Shown one piece after another: positions 48,569-57,826 of a stretch of DNA of 64,000 bases. Each line of letters starts with the position of its first letter. The stretch's first letter is position 1. Source of the stretch: Arthrobacter sp. PsM3. GTDB taxonomy: Bacteria; Actinomycetota; Actinomycetes; Actinomycetales; Micrococcaceae. Location of the stretch: assembly GCF_030433895.1 (NCBI RefSeq), contig NZ_JARUXE010000021.1, positions 21,834 to 85,833 of the forward strand, in the 5' to 3' direction. The notes beneath the pieces were generated by a model. That model saw nothing but the letters and a program-made list of their open reading frames with translations, did no database searches and had not been told where the DNA came from. Both the position numbers and the translations under genes were made by a program.

Positions 48569-50035
48569 GTGAACCCGGTCGTCGGCATCGCCGCCTTCGC
48601 CGCCGTCTCGGTGGCCACCGCCGTCATCGGTTTTTACGGGCTCCGGATCTCACGCACCACCGGGGATTTCTACGTGGCCTCGCGGACTGTCAGGCCGTGG
48701 TGGAACGCCTCGGCGATCGGCGGCGAATACCTGTCGGCGGCAAGCTTCCTGGGTGTCGCCGGGCTCATCCTGCTCTCCGGAACGGACGCCCTGTGGTTTC
48801 CGGTGGGGTACACCGCCGGCTACCTGATGCTGCTGCTCTTTGTTGCGGCTCCGCTGCGCCGCTCCGGCGCTTACACCATTCCCGACTTCACCGAAGCGCG
48901 GCTCGACTCCCGGGTGGTGCGCAGCGTGACGAGCGTCGTCGTCGTCATGGTCGGCTGGCTGTACATCGTCCCGCAGCTGCACGGCGCGGCGCTGGCCATC
49001 CGGATCACCACCGGGCTGCCGGCATGGGTGGGGCAGGTGGCGGTGGTCGCCGTCGTCTGCGTCACCGTCGTGGCCGGCGGCATGCGGTCCATCACCTTTG
49101 TCCAGGCGTTCCAGTACTGGTTGAAGCTGACGGCGATGGCATTGCCCATCCTGTTCATCGTTTTCACGCTGGCCGGCTCCGGGACTCCCGCCGTGGCGGC
49201 GGCGTCGGTGAACCCCACGGCTGTGGCCCCGGCCGGGCTGTACCAGAACATCTCGCTGCTGGTGGCCCTGCTGTTTGGCACGCTGGGGCTGCCCCATGTG
49301 CTGGTGCGTTTCTATACGAACCCGGACGGGCAGTCGGCGCGCCGGACCACCCTGATCGTGCTGGGCCTGCTCTCGGTTTTCTATCTGTTCCCGACGGCTT
49401 ACGGGCTGATCGGCCGGATGTTTGCCCCGGTGCTGGCGCAGAGCGGGCAGGCCGATGCGCTGGTGCTGCTGCTCCCCGGGCAGCTGATTGGCGGGGTCGC
49501 CGGGGACTTGCTGTCTGCCCTGGTGGTCGCGGGGGCGTTCGCCGCTTTCCTGTCCACCACCTCCGGGCTGGTGGTCTCGCTCGCCGGGGTCATCAGCCAG
49601 GACCTGTTCGGCGGCAGCGTCCGCGGCTTCCGCTGGGCGGCGGTGATCTCCGCCGTGGTTCCGCTGGGGATCGCGTCCATGACCGGTTCCCTCGCGCTGG
49701 CGGGCAGCGTGGGCATGGTGTTTGCATTTACCGCGTCGACCATCTGCCCGGTTCTGCTGCTGGGCATTTGGTGGCGCGGGCTGACCGACGCCGGGGCGAT
49801 CGCCGGCATGGCGACCGGGGCGTTGCTGTGCGGCGGGGCGATGGTGGCCGGCGCCGTGCTGGGCGCCGGCGGTCCGCCGTCGTGGCTGGCGCAACCGGCG
49901 GCGTGGACCGTGCCGGCGGCGTTTGCCGTGACGGTCCTGGTTTCCCGGGCCACCAGGAACCGGGTGCCCCGGACCATCACCCGGCTCATGACGCGGCTGC
50001 ACACTCCGGAACGGCCGCTGGTTACCGAGCGCTGA
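48569..50035 (+). CDS. Sodium:solute symporter, ActP/MctP-like
   Basis: A 488-residue permease with about 13 helices. 'NASAIGGEYLSAASFLGVAG' and 'LGLPHVLVRFYTNPDGQSARR' place it close to ActP, so monocarboxylates are the likely substrates. GTG 48569 follows the DUF485-like stop by seven bases. It is a second, divergent copy of the symporter module, linked to a two-component system. Confidence 0.9.
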   Translation: MNPVVGIAAFAAVSVATAVIGFYGLRISRTTGDFYVASRTVRPWWNASAIGGEYLSAASFLGVAGLILLSGTDALWFPVGYTAGYLMLLLFVAAPLRRSGAYTIPDFTEARLDSRVVRSVTSVVVVMVGWLYIVPQLHGAALAIRITTGLPAWVGQVAVVAVVCVTVVAGGMRSITFVQAFQYWLKLTAMALPILFIVFTLAGSGTPAVAAASVNPTAVAPAGLYQNISLLVALLFGTLGLPHVLVRFYTNPDGQSARRTTLIVLGLLSVFYLFPTAYGLIGRMFAPVLAQSGQADALVLLLPGQLIGGVAGDLLSALVVAGAFAAFLSTTSGLVVSLAGVISQDLFGGSVRGFRWAAVISAVVPLGIASMTGSLALAGSVGMVFAFTASTICPVLLLGIWWRGLTDAGAIAGMATGALLCGGAMVAGAVLGAGGPPSWLAQPAAWTVPAAFAVTVLVSRATRNRVPRTITRLMTRLHTPERPLVTER

Positions 50036-50041
50036 CTGCGG

Positions 50042-50620
50042 TCAGTCGATGGCGGCCATGAGTTCGACGACGCGGTCCAGGAAGGCGTCCACCTGGCTTT
50101 CCTCATAGCCGTCCTGGCCGAGGGCGGGACGGAAGACGGCGCGGCGGACATTGTCCACACTCAACGGTTTGTCCTCTTCGAGGTAGCCGATCAGCTCGTG
50201 GCAGAGGTCATCGACGTCCGTGGTGTTGTAGCTGCGCGCCTTGGCTTTGGCCGGGCGCCGGAAGCGCTGGCCGTCGGGGCGGTGCAGCCGCCCGCGCAGC
50301 ACCCCGGCGAGCCGGCCGATCTCGCGGAGCCACGCTTCTTCGCCGCTTTCCGCGACGAGTTCGTCACGTTCCCGCCGGGCGAGGGCATCCTCCAGCCGGT
50401 CCAGCGCCGCGTCCACGCCGGCCGCGGCATAGCCGCCCTTGACCGGGTCGAAGGACACCGCCCTGACGTCCGCGCTTCCGACCGGACGGGCGGCGGACCG
50501 GGGGGATTCGAAGGACACCCGTGCGCGCTGCATGAACTCGTCAACTTGCTTGGCGTTGTAGCCGTACTGGGTCCGCTGCACGCGGTCAAAAGACGCAGGA
50601 ATCTGCCGTTGAATGTCCAC
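50042..50620 (-). CDS. DivIVA domain protein with three domain repeats
   Basis: A 192-residue protein with three copies of the short DivIVA-type motif: 'SFDRVQRTQYGYNAKQVDEFM', then 'SFDPVKGGYAAAGVDAALDRL', then 'FRPALGQDGYEESQVDAFLDR'. Each is followed by a helical stretch. DivIVA proteins mark membrane curvature in Actinobacteria, but this short repeated form is not the cell-pole Wag31 and its function is unknown. GTG 50620 is chosen; a TTG at 50641 would add seven residues. Confidence 0.8.
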   Translation of the reverse strand: MDIQRQIPASFDRVQRTQYGYNAKQVDEFMQRARVSFESPRSAARPVGSADVRAVSFDPVKGGYAAAGVDAALDRLEDALARRERDELVAESGEEAWLREIGRLAGVLRGRLHRPDGQRFRRPAKAKARSYNTTDVDDLCHELIGYLEEDKPLSVDNVRRAVFRPALGQDGYEESQVDAFLDRVVELMAAID

Positions 50621-50702
50621 TGTAACTATTGTTTCCTTCAATGCCGTTCGGCCGGTTTGTCCGGCACCATTCTAGGGGCCGGAAGGTGGGACAGGAGCCG
50701 CC

Positions 50703-51623
50703 TCAGACGCCGGCGAAGATCGAGTAGAGAATAAAAGCCACCGGGGAGGCAAAGACGATCGAGTCCAGCCGGTCCATGACCCCGCCGTGGCCGGGCAGGA
50801 TGCTGCTCATGTCCTTGATGCCGAGTTCGCGCTTCACCATGGATTCGGAAAGGTCCCCGGCGGTGGCTGCTGCGACCATGCCCACGGCCAGCGCCACCCC
50901 GACCCACCAGGGCTTGTCCAGCACGAAGATGGCGGCGAGCACGCCGATCACGGTCGCTCCGGCAATGGAACCGGCGAAGCCTTCCCAGCTCTTTTTAGGG
51001 CTGATCTTCGGCGCCATCGGGTGCTTGCCGAGCGACGCGCCGACGAGGTATCCAAAGGTGTCATTGGCGACCACCAGCAGCAGCAGGGTGGCGATCTCCC
51101 ACGCTCCCGGGGGGACCACGCCGTCGGGCCACAGCCCGACCGGCGTCTGGCCCACAGCGGTGTGCAGCGGCAGCACCGCGAAGCTGATAAAGAACGGAAT
51201 CCAGGCCAGCGTGAAGACGCCGGCGAAAATACTCCGCGCGGAGCCGGCCGCGCCCTCCAGGGACCGCCAGATCAGCACCGCGACGCTGCTGAGCATGATC
51301 GCAAACAGGAGGCTTTCGAGACCGCCGAAGTAGGCGGCGGTGGGCATCGCTACGGTGCCGGTCATGACCGGGATGATGGGCAGCCTGGTCCCCGAGGTTT
51401 CCAGTGCCCGGAAGAATTCCCAGACGCCGAAGACCCCGAAAGCGGTGACGATCAGCACAAAGCCCAGCGGAAGGAGCAGCAGTCCGCCCAGGACGAAAAT
51501 GAGCATGCCCAGCCCCACCGCCGTGGCGGCGGGAAGGTTCCTGCCGGCCTTGGGCGTCGGGTTCTTCCGTTGTTTCCCCCGCAACCGGACGTCTGCTGCG
51601 GGGTCCCCCTGTTCCTGCTCCAT
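50703..51623 (-). CDS. cdsA: Phosphatidate cytidylyltransferase
   Basis: CdsA makes CDP-diacylglycerol for phospholipid synthesis. The 306-residue protein has about eight helices and the family signature near the C terminus, 'ELGIKDMSSILPGHGGVMDR' preceded by 'DLSESMVKR'. 'SPKKSWEGFAGSIAG' is the other conserved segment. Its ATG overlaps the frr stop by one base (TGATG). Confidence 0.96.
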   Translation of the reverse strand: MEQEQGDPAADVRLRGKQRKNPTPKAGRNLPAATAVGLGMLIFVLGGLLLLPLGFVLIVTAFGVFGVWEFFRALETSGTRLPIIPVMTGTVAMPTAAYFGGLESLLFAIMLSSVAVLIWRSLEGAAGSARSIFAGVFTLAWIPFFISFAVLPLHTAVGQTPVGLWPDGVVPPGAWEIATLLLLVVANDTFGYLVGASLGKHPMAPKISPKKSWEGFAGSIAGATVIGVLAAIFVLDKPWWVGVALAVGMVAAATAGDLSESMVKRELGIKDMSSILPGHGGVMDRLDSIVFASPVAFILYSIFAGV

Positions 51624-52180
51624 CAGACCTCGAGCAGCTCGGCTTCCTTGCGCTTGAGCAGCTCGTCGATCCCGTCGACGTGGGCCTTGGTCATGGCGTC
51701 CAGTTCCTTTTCGCCACGGCTGCCCTCGTCCTCGCCCGCTTCGCCGTCCTTGACCAGCTTGTCCAGGGTTTCCTTGGCTTTGCGGCGGATGTTGCGGATG
51801 GACACCTTGGCGTCCTCGCCCTTGGCCTTGACGATCTTGACGTACTCCTTGCGGCGCTCCTGCGTGAGGTCCGGGATGGTGATCCGGATGACGTTGCCGT
51901 CGTTGGAGGGGTTGGCTCCCACCTCGGAATCGCTCAGGGCGCGTTCGATATCGCGCAGGGCGGTCTTGTCGAAGGGCGTGATAAGGATGGTGCGGGCGTC
52001 CGGAACGGCGAAGGAGGCCAGCTGCTGCAGCGGCGTCGGGGAACCGTAGTAGTCCACCAGGACCTTGTTGTAGAGGCCCGGGGTGGCGCGGCCGGTACGG
52101 ATCGAGGCGAAGTCTTCCTTGGCTACTTCAACCGCCTTATCCATCTTGTCCCCGGCTTCGAGCAAGGTTTCTTCGATCAC
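51623..52180 (-). CDS. frr: Ribosome recycling factor
   Basis: A 185-residue factor that splits post-termination ribosomes with EF-G. '[23 protein letters not shown]' and '[19 protein letters not shown]' match the family closely. The start is GTG 52180 with GAGGAG just upstream. It lies between pyrH and cdsA as in most bacteria. Confidence 0.98.
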   Translation of the reverse strand: MIEETLLEAGDKMDKAVEVAKEDFASIRTGRATPGLYNKVLVDYYGSPTPLQQLASFAVPDARTILITPFDKTALRDIERALSDSEVGANPSNDGNVIRITIPDLTQERRKEYVKIVKAKGEDAKVSIRNIRRKAKETLDKLVKDGEAGEDEGSRGEKELDAMTKAHVDGIDELLKRKEAELLEV

Positions 52181-52301
52181 GATCTCTCCTCAGAAATTGG
52201 TGCACCCGCCGCTGGCGTGGTGCTGCACGGTCATGCTTGAGTTCCGCCTGGATACCCCGGTTTCGGGGCGCGGAACTGTCCTGAAAACATCCTAGCCGCT
52301 G

Positions 52302-53039
52302 CTAGGGGGTGACGACGGTGCCCAGGTCTTCCCCCAGGATGGCCCGGGTGACGTTGCCTTCGCCTTCCATGCCGAATACCACCATGGTGAGATTGTTGTC
52401 CTTGCACATGGTCATGGCGGTCTGGTCCATCACGCGGATGTCGCGGCGGAGGGCCTCGTCGTAACTGAGGTGGTGCAGCTTCTCGGCGGTGGGATCCAGC
52501 TTCGGGTCGGCGGTGTAGACGCCGTCGACCCCGCTCTTGGCCATCAAGACAACGTCCGCGTGGACCTCCATGGCCCGCTGCGCGGCCACGGTGTCCGTGG
52601 AGAAGTACGGCAGCCCGGCGCCGGCGCCGAAGATGACGACGCGGCCCTTTTCCATGTGGCGGATGGCGCGGCGCGGAATGTACGCCTCGGCGACCTGGCC
52701 CATGGTGATGGCACTCTGGACGCGGGTTTCGACGCCGGCCTGTTCCAGGAAGTCCTGGAGGGCCAGGCAGTTCATGACCGTGCCGAGCATGCCCATGTAG
52801 TCGGCGCGGGAACGGTCCATGCCGCTCTGCGACAGTTCGGCGCCGCGGAAGAAGTTTCCGCCGCCGACGACGATCGCAACTTCGACGTCGGGGACTGCTG
52901 CGGCGATCTGCTTGGCCACGCCGCGGACGGTATCCGGGTCGACGCCCAGCTTCCCGCCGCCGAAGACTTCGCCCGAGAGCTTCAACAGAACTCGGCGCCG
53001 GCTCTTCTTTGGCTGGGCTGAAGTGGTGACGGTTTCCAT
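52302..53039 (-). CDS. pyrH: UMP kinase
   Basis: A 245-residue amino-acid-kinase-fold enzyme that phosphorylates UMP. '[13 protein letters not shown]', '[13 protein letters not shown]', '[13 protein letters not shown]' and '[13 protein letters not shown]' are hallmark motifs. ATG 53039 has GGAAGG four bases upstream. It is separated from tsf by two hairpins, so it may have its own promoter. Confidence 0.98.
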   Translation of the reverse strand: METVTTSAQPKKSRRRVLLKLSGEVFGGGKLGVDPDTVRGVAKQIAAAVPDVEVAIVVGGGNFFRGAELSQSGMDRSRADYMGMLGTVMNCLALQDFLEQAGVETRVQSAITMGQVAEAYIPRRAIRHMEKGRVVIFGAGAGLPYFSTDTVAAQRAMEVHADVVLMAKSGVDGVYTADPKLDPTAEKLHHLSYDEALRRDIRVMDQTAMTMCKDNNLTMVVFGMEGEGNVTRAILGEDLGTVVTP

Positions 53040-53112
53040 GGTGCCTTCCCGTTGGTGAACTCTGAGCTAGGTTATCGTGCCGGGGACCAAAGGCGTCATT
53101 CCGCCCGGACCC

Positions 53113-53148
53113 GGGTCTGCCCCGGGACGGGTGTCCCGGGGCAGACCC
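53113..53148. terminator. Perfect 16-bp hairpin between tsf and pyrH
   Basis: GGGTCTGCCCCGGGAC (53113-53128) and its exact complement (53133-53148) flank a GGGT loop. No U-tract follows. It is the second of two hairpins in this gap. Confidence 0.75.
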
Positions 53149-53158
53149 TGTGTGCATG

Positions 53159-53190
53159 CAAAAGGGGCGGCCACCGCAGTGACCACCCCC
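53159..53190 (-). terminator. Rho-independent terminator after tsf
   Basis: On the minus strand GGGGTGGTCA and TGGCCGCCCC form a ten-base-pair stem with two G-U pairs and a six-base loop, followed by TTTTGC. It lies 36 bp after the tsf stop. Confidence 0.8.
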
Positions 53191-53225
53191 TCAGCGTGTC
53201 CGACTACTGTCAGACCGGTGCCTGA

Positions 53226-54062
53226 CTAGGAACCGACGCGGAAACGCGCGAATGCGGTGCCCTTGACGCCGGCCTCGGAGAGGACCTGCGCGACAGACTT
53301 CTTGGCATCCTTGGCGAATGCCTGGTCGAGGAGAACCTCGCCCTTGTAGAAGCCCGTGACACGGCCTTCCACAATCTTGGTCATTGCTGCTTCGGGCTTG
53401 CCTTCAGCCTTGGCAGTTTCCTCGGCGATGCGACGCTCGGACTCGACGAGGTCGGCCGGAACATCCTCGCGGGAGAGGTAGTTCGGGGACATCGCGGCGA
53501 TGTGGACGGCGACGTCGTGGGCTGCGGTGGCAGCTGCTTCGCCTTCGCCGTCAACAGCGAACAGGACGCCGACCTGGGCCGGGAGATCCTTGGAGGTCTT
53601 GTGCAGGTAAGCGTCGACCGTGGCGGCTTCGAGGCGGGCGATGCGGCGGACAACAACCTTCTCGCCGAGCACTGCGCCCTCTTCGACGACGACCTCGGAC
53701 AGCGGCTTGCCGTCGACCTCGGTGGCGAGCAGGGTTTCGAGATCGGCAGCGCCGGACTCGACTGCAACGGCCAGGACCTTGTCGGCGAGCTGGATGAACT
53801 TGTCAGCCTTCGCAACGAAGTCGGTCTCGCAGTTGACTTCAATCATCACGCCAACGCCGCCGGCGACCTTGGCAGCAACCAGGCCTTCCGCGGTGGAGCG
53901 GCCCTCGCGCTTGGTGGCGCCCTTGAGGCCCTTGATGCGGATGATTTCGATGGCCTTCTCGGCGTCACCGTTGGCTTCGTCAAGAGCCTTCTTGACATCC
54001 ATCATGCCGGCGCCCGTGCGCTCGCGCAGAGCCTTGATATCAGCGGCAGTGTAGTTCGCCAT
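53226..54062 (-). CDS. tsf: Elongation factor Ts
   Basis: A 278-residue nucleotide exchange factor for EF-Tu. 'ALRERTGAGMMDVKKALDEANG' and 'EVNCETDFVAK' are the two family signatures, near residues 10-32 and 75-85. It follows rpsB after a 158-bp gap with a large hairpin. Confidence 0.98.
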   Translation of the reverse strand: MANYTAADIKALRERTGAGMMDVKKALDEANGDAEKAIEIIRIKGLKGATKREGRSTAEGLVAAKVAGGVGVMIEVNCETDFVAKADKFIQLADKVLAVAVESGAADLETLLATEVDGKPLSEVVVEEGAVLGEKVVVRRIARLEAATVDAYLHKTSKDLPAQVGVLFAVDGEGEAAATAAHDVAVHIAAMSPNYLSREDVPADLVESERRIAEETAKAEGKPEAAMTKIVEGRVTGFYKGEVLLDQAFAKDAKKSVAQVLSEAGVKGTAFARFRVGS

Positions 54063-54102
54063 GTGAACCCCTCTGTCTAGAAAATTTTATGTGGTGTACG
54101 GA

Positions 54103-54145
54103 CTGACAGGACGGCAGCTCACCCGGTGAGCGGCCATCCTGTCAG
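54103..54145. terminator. Interrupted hairpin in the rpsB-tsf gap
   Basis: CTGACAGGA/TCCTGTCAG and GCTCACC/GGTGAGC pair around a small internal loop, giving 16 paired positions. It could attenuate read-through from rpsB to tsf. Confidence 0.6.
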
Positions 54146-54220
54146 TTTCCCTACGCTGCGTTGAGCAGGTGGGGAGATCCGGATCTATTTGTCAGCTGAG
54201 AAAAGCAGACTTTGGTCTGG

Positions 54221-55141
54221 CTACTTTGCTTCGCCGGCGGCGTCGTCAGCAGCCGGGGTAGCCTCGGCAGCTGCCGGGGCTTCCTCTGCAGCGGCGGGCG
54301 CTTCTTCGGCAGCCGGAGCAGCTTCAGCGGCCGGAGCGGCTTCTGCGGCCGGGGCGGCAGCAGCTTCTTCGGTCTTGCTGCCTTCGAGGAGCTCGCGCTC
54401 CCACTCGGCAAGCGGCTCTTCCGGGGCTTCCGTGGTGCCCGTGGCGCGCTGGTTGCGGGCGATGAGGCCCTCAGCAACGGCGTCAGCAACAACGCGGGTC
54501 AGCAGGTTGACGGAGCGGATGGCGTCGTCGTTGCCCGGGATCGGGAAGTCGACTTCGTCCGGATCGCAGTTGGTGTCCAGGATGGCCACAACCGGGATGT
54601 TCAGCTTCTTGGCTTCGTCAACAGCAAGGTGTTCCTTCTTGGTGTCAACGATCCACAGCGCAGAGGGCGCCTTGGTCAGGTTGCGGATACCACCGAGGTT
54701 GGTTTCCAGCTTGGTGAGTTCGCGGCGAAGGAGCAGCAGTTCCTTCTTCGTGTACGCGGATCCGGCGACGTCGTCGAAGTCAATCTCTTCGAGTTCCTTC
54801 ATGCGCTGGATGCGCTTGGAGACCGTCTGGAAGTTGGTCAGCATACCGCCGAGCCAACGCTGGTTGACGTACGGCTGGCCAACGCGGGTGGCCTGCTCGG
54901 CGATGGATTCCTGCGCCTGCTTCTTGGTGCCGACGAAGAGCACGGTGCCGCCGTGTGCAACGGTGGCCTTCACGAACTCGTAGGCGCGGTCGATGTAGGA
55001 CAGCGACTGCTGAAGGTCAATGATGTAGATGCCGTTGCGCTCCGTGAAGATGAATCGCTTCATCTTCGGGTTCCAACGGCGGGTCTGGTGTCCAAAGTGG
55101 ACGCCGCTGTCAAGCAGCTGGCGCATAGTTACGACGGGCAT
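54221..55141 (-). CDS. rpsB: 30S ribosomal protein S2
   Basis: A 306-residue protein. '[22 protein letters not shown]' opens the core, and '[19 protein letters not shown]' and '[21 protein letters not shown]' follow. The last 55 residues are an Ala/Glu/Pro tail with repeated '[11 protein letters not shown]' units, longer than in E. coli but common in Actinobacteria. ATG 55141 has GGAAGGAG nine bases upstream. Confidence 0.98.
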   Translation of the reverse strand: MPVVTMRQLLDSGVHFGHQTRRWNPKMKRFIFTERNGIYIIDLQQSLSYIDRAYEFVKATVAHGGTVLFVGTKKQAQESIAEQATRVGQPYVNQRWLGGMLTNFQTVSKRIQRMKELEEIDFDDVAGSAYTKKELLLLRRELTKLETNLGGIRNLTKAPSALWIVDTKKEHLAVDEAKKLNIPVVAILDTNCDPDEVDFPIPGNDDAIRSVNLLTRVVADAVAEGLIARNQRATGTTEAPEEPLAEWERELLEGSKTEEAAAAPAAEAAPAAEAAPAAEEAPAAAEEAPAAAEATPAADDAAGEAK

Positions 55142-55665
55142 GCCGGCGCTCCTTCCGGCAGGTCATTCATGAGACAGCCCATGGGCTGTCTTACCCTGCC
55201 AATAGTTGACGGTTAATTAGCAACGCCCAGGCGGGCGGTGCTCCTGGCATCCACTGCGCTTCTTCTCCGGACCATGGGCCCGGACCGAAAGAGGCGCAGT
55301 CCTCCGCACCCTGAAGAGTTCAAGCTTCGAATGAGGAGGGCTGGATACGCGTAGTCAGCCGCTGCTCCCCCGCACCCCTGAATGAGGCGTGCCGGCTTAG
55401 ACAAGTACTTTGATCAAGCGTGAGGGCACAGCAAACTGCTCCATCAAGTGTACTACAGGGCCGGTGCCGGATTGGACGGTTTCCGGGGGCTGCCGGTGGG
55501 GTCCACCGCGGCTTTCCGGGCGTCCGTGCGGGCGTTCCTGGTGCCGGTTTGGTGCCGGATTGGTGCCGTAGTGCGGAGGCTGGCAAAGGCGGGGCCCTCG
55601 ACCTCTATCCACATAGACCGGATGGATGCTTACGCACGATCCGGCGGGAGCGGCAGGCTGGGTCC
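55142..55665. other. Divergent rpsB/M23 intergenic region
   Basis: These 524 bp separate rpsB from the peptidase gene. They must hold the rpsB promoter and leader. A locally AT-richer stretch near 55400-55460 (TTGATC, TAGTAC on the minus strand) is a candidate promoter zone, but no single box is convincing. No gene or repeat was recognised. Confidence 0.5.
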
Positions 55666-56262
55666 ATGAAGACTCCGGCTTCCGCCTCCGCCCTTGTTGC
55701 CGCATTGGTCCTGGCGTTCGCACCCGCGGGGGCGCCCGCCGGCCTCACCCTGACGACCGGCGCGGCCACCGGTCCCGAGACGGGGGCAGCGTTCGGCATG
55801 GCGAATGGCACAGCCCCTGGACCCGGAGGGGCGGCCGGCTCATGGATCTGGCCGCTGGATCCCAGGCCGGCCGTGGTGCGCGCCTTTGATCCGCCGGCCA
55901 AGCCGTGGCTAAGCGGCCACCGCGGCGTCGACCTCCGGGCGGGGTACAACGGCGCCCCGGTCGCCTCGCCCGCCGCAGGCACCGTGAGCTTTGTCGGCGT
56001 GGTGGCGGACCGTCCGGTCATCACTGTTGACCACGGCAACGGACTGCGGAGCAGCTTCGAGGCGGTGCGCAGCGACCTCGCCGCGGGAGCGGCCGTCGCG
56101 GCCGGGGATGTCCTGGGGTGGATCCAGCCCGGCCACTGCGGACCGGTCCCCTGCGTCCACTGGGGCGTTCGCCGCGGAAAGGCCTACCTCAATCCACTGG
56201 CCTTCGTGACGGACCTGCGGCCCTCCGTCCTGCTTCCGCCCCGGGATCCCGCACCCGGGTAG
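55666..56262 (+). CDS. M23 family metallopeptidase (LytM-type), secreted
   Basis: A 198-residue protein with an N-terminal signal peptide (residues 1-27) and an LytM domain: 'SGHRGVDLRA' supplies His85 and Asp89, and 'CVHWGVRRG' supplies His165. The usual HxH is CxH here, a variant seen in other actinobacterial M23 proteins, so activity is uncertain. A similar gene sits divergently next to rpsB in M. tuberculosis (Rv2891). ATG 55666 is chosen by the signal peptide. It may cut peptidoglycan cross-links. Confidence 0.85.
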   Translation: MKTPASASALVAALVLAFAPAGAPAGLTLTTGAATGPETGAAFGMANGTAPGPGGAAGSWIWPLDPRPAVVRAFDPPAKPWLSGHRGVDLRAGYNGAPVASPAAGTVSFVGVVADRPVITVDHGNGLRSSFEAVRSDLAAGAAVAAGDVLGWIQPGHCGPVPCVHWGVRRGKAYLNPLAFVTDLRPSVLLPPRDPAPG

Positions 56263-56359
56263 GGCGCGGAGGGCAAACCAGGATGAAGGGCCGCGGGCAG
56301 TGCTGCCGGCCGCCCGGCGCCGGGCGTCTTGGGGCCGCCATGCGCCGTGGGGCCACTTC

Positions 56360-57550
56360 CTAGACGATCGCGGAGATTCCCGTGATGGACCGGCCGGTGA
56401 CGAGGGTGTTGATCTCGTGGGTGCCCTCGTAGGAGTAAATGGCTTCGGCATCCGAGAAAATCTTAGCCATCTCGTAGTCCGTCACAATCCCGTTGCCGCC
56501 GAGGATGCTGCGGCCCAGGGCGACGCTCTCGCGCATACGGGCCGTGGTGAAGGCCTTGGCCAGGGCGGACTGCTCGTCCTTGGCCTGGCCCAAATCCTCC
56601 AGCTGCGAGAGCCGGACCATCATGCCCATCGAGCTGACCGCGTTGCCAAGGATCTGTACGAGCTGGTGCTGCACCAGCTGGAAGGAGGCGATCGGACGTC
56701 CGAACTGGTGGCGTTCCACGGCATAGCGGCGGGCGACGTCGAAGGCGGCAAGCTGCTGGCCGACGGCCTGCCAGGCGACGGACAGTCGGGTGACCTTGAG
56801 GACCTTGTTCGTGTCGCGGAAGCTGTTGGCGTGTGCGAGCTTGAAGAAATCCGGGACCACGACGTTCTCGAGGGTGATGTCGGCGTTCTGCACCGTGCGC
56901 AGCGAGATCTTGTTCTCGATCCTGGTGGCGCTGTAGCCCTCAGTCTTGGTGTCCACAAGGAAGCCCTTGACCTGGTTGTCAGCGAGGTCGCGGGCGAAGA
57001 TGACAACCCAGTCGGAGAAGGTGGCATTGCCGATCCAGCGCTTGGCGCCGTTGAGGATCCAGCTGCCCCCCTCACGGCGTGCCGTCGTGCGGGTGCCGCC
57101 GGCGACGTCGGACCCGCCCAGGGGTTCGGTGAGGCCGAAGGCGCCGATCTTCTTGAGCGAGTAGATGTCCGGAAGCCACGCTTCCTGCTGTTCCTCGGAG
57201 GCGAGTGCTTCGATGGAGCCCGTGAAGAGTCCGTCATGGACGCCCAGGAAGGTGGCGATGGAGGTGTCGGCGCGGGTTGCCTCGGCATGCATGATTCCCG
57301 CGAAGAGGTTGGAGTAGCCCTGCCTCTTGACCGGACTGACCAGGTCGATCTCGGCGAGCTTCGGGATCAGGTCCATCGGGAACTCGGCGCGGTTCCAGCA
57401 GTCGACAGCAATCGGCTTGACCTCACGGGCCAGGAACTCGCGGACCTCCGCAAGCCGGTCCTGCTCCTTGGCGCTGAGCAGTTGCTCGAAGGCAAAGAAG
57501 TCGCCATCGGCGTACGGGAGGTTGTTGATGTCGATGTCAGCTTTGGACAT
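56360..57550 (-). CDS. Acyl-CoA dehydrogenase (glutaryl-CoA dehydrogenase-like)
   Basis: A 396-residue FAD enzyme. 'FGLTEPLGGSDVAGGTRTTA' and 'GGNGIVTDYEMAKIFSDAEA' are the two family signatures, and 'YEGTHEINTLVTGRSITG' resembles the catalytic-Glu segment of glutaryl-CoA dehydrogenase. No glutarate or lysine genes are adjacent, so the substrate is uncertain. ATG 57550 has GAAGGA upstream, and a perfect palindrome lies 61 bp upstream. Confidence 0.9.
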   Translation of the reverse strand: MSKADIDINNLPYADGDFFAFEQLLSAKEQDRLAEVREFLAREVKPIAVDCWNRAEFPMDLIPKLAEIDLVSPVKRQGYSNLFAGIMHAEATRADTSIATFLGVHDGLFTGSIEALASEEQQEAWLPDIYSLKKIGAFGLTEPLGGSDVAGGTRTTARREGGSWILNGAKRWIGNATFSDWVVIFARDLADNQVKGFLVDTKTEGYSATRIENKISLRTVQNADITLENVVVPDFFKLAHANSFRDTNKVLKVTRLSVAWQAVGQQLAAFDVARRYAVERHQFGRPIASFQLVQHQLVQILGNAVSSMGMMVRLSQLEDLGQAKDEQSALAKAFTTARMRESVALGRSILGGNGIVTDYEMAKIFSDAEAIYSYEGTHEINTLVTGRSITGISAIV

Positions 57551-57610
57551 GGTGTTCCTTCACGTGTGATCAGCAGTGGCCACAATGACGCGGGCGTCGC
57601 GCGGCGGGAT

Positions 57611-57626
57611 GTTACTCATCAGTAAC
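57611..57626. promoter_or_regulatory. Palindromic operator-like site, GTTACT-CATC-AGTAAC
   Basis: Six-base perfect arms with a four-base spacer lie 61 bp upstream of the acyl-CoA dehydrogenase start. The form is typical of TetR-type operators; no regulator gene is adjacent. Confidence 0.6.
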
Positions 57627-57752
57627 TTATCGCAGTTCGCGCGAACACCGCAAGTGATGAATCGAACGCTGGAGGGCCGCTCCGGAACCGGGCACGGGCT
57701 GGGCCGGGGCAACAGGCGCAGGATGAACAGGATCAGGTGCGATAACGCAAAG

Positions 57753-57790
57753 GAGCCGCGGCCGGCGTCGAAACGTCGGCCGCGGCTCCC
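57753..57790 (-). terminator. Terminator downstream of the CAT-anticodon tRNA
   Basis: The 16-bp arms 57753-57768 and 57775-57790 pair with one G-T. On the minus strand the hairpin is followed by TTTGCG. It lies 37 bp after the tRNA. Confidence 0.85.
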
Positions 57791-57826
57791 TCGGCTGCGG
57801 GTCCCGGACAGGATCCCGCAGAACAG

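Noticed and set aside
22719..50035. Integrative element or genomic island
   Set aside because: There is no integrase, relaxase, direct-repeat boundary or tRNA attachment site; base composition by eye matches the flanks.
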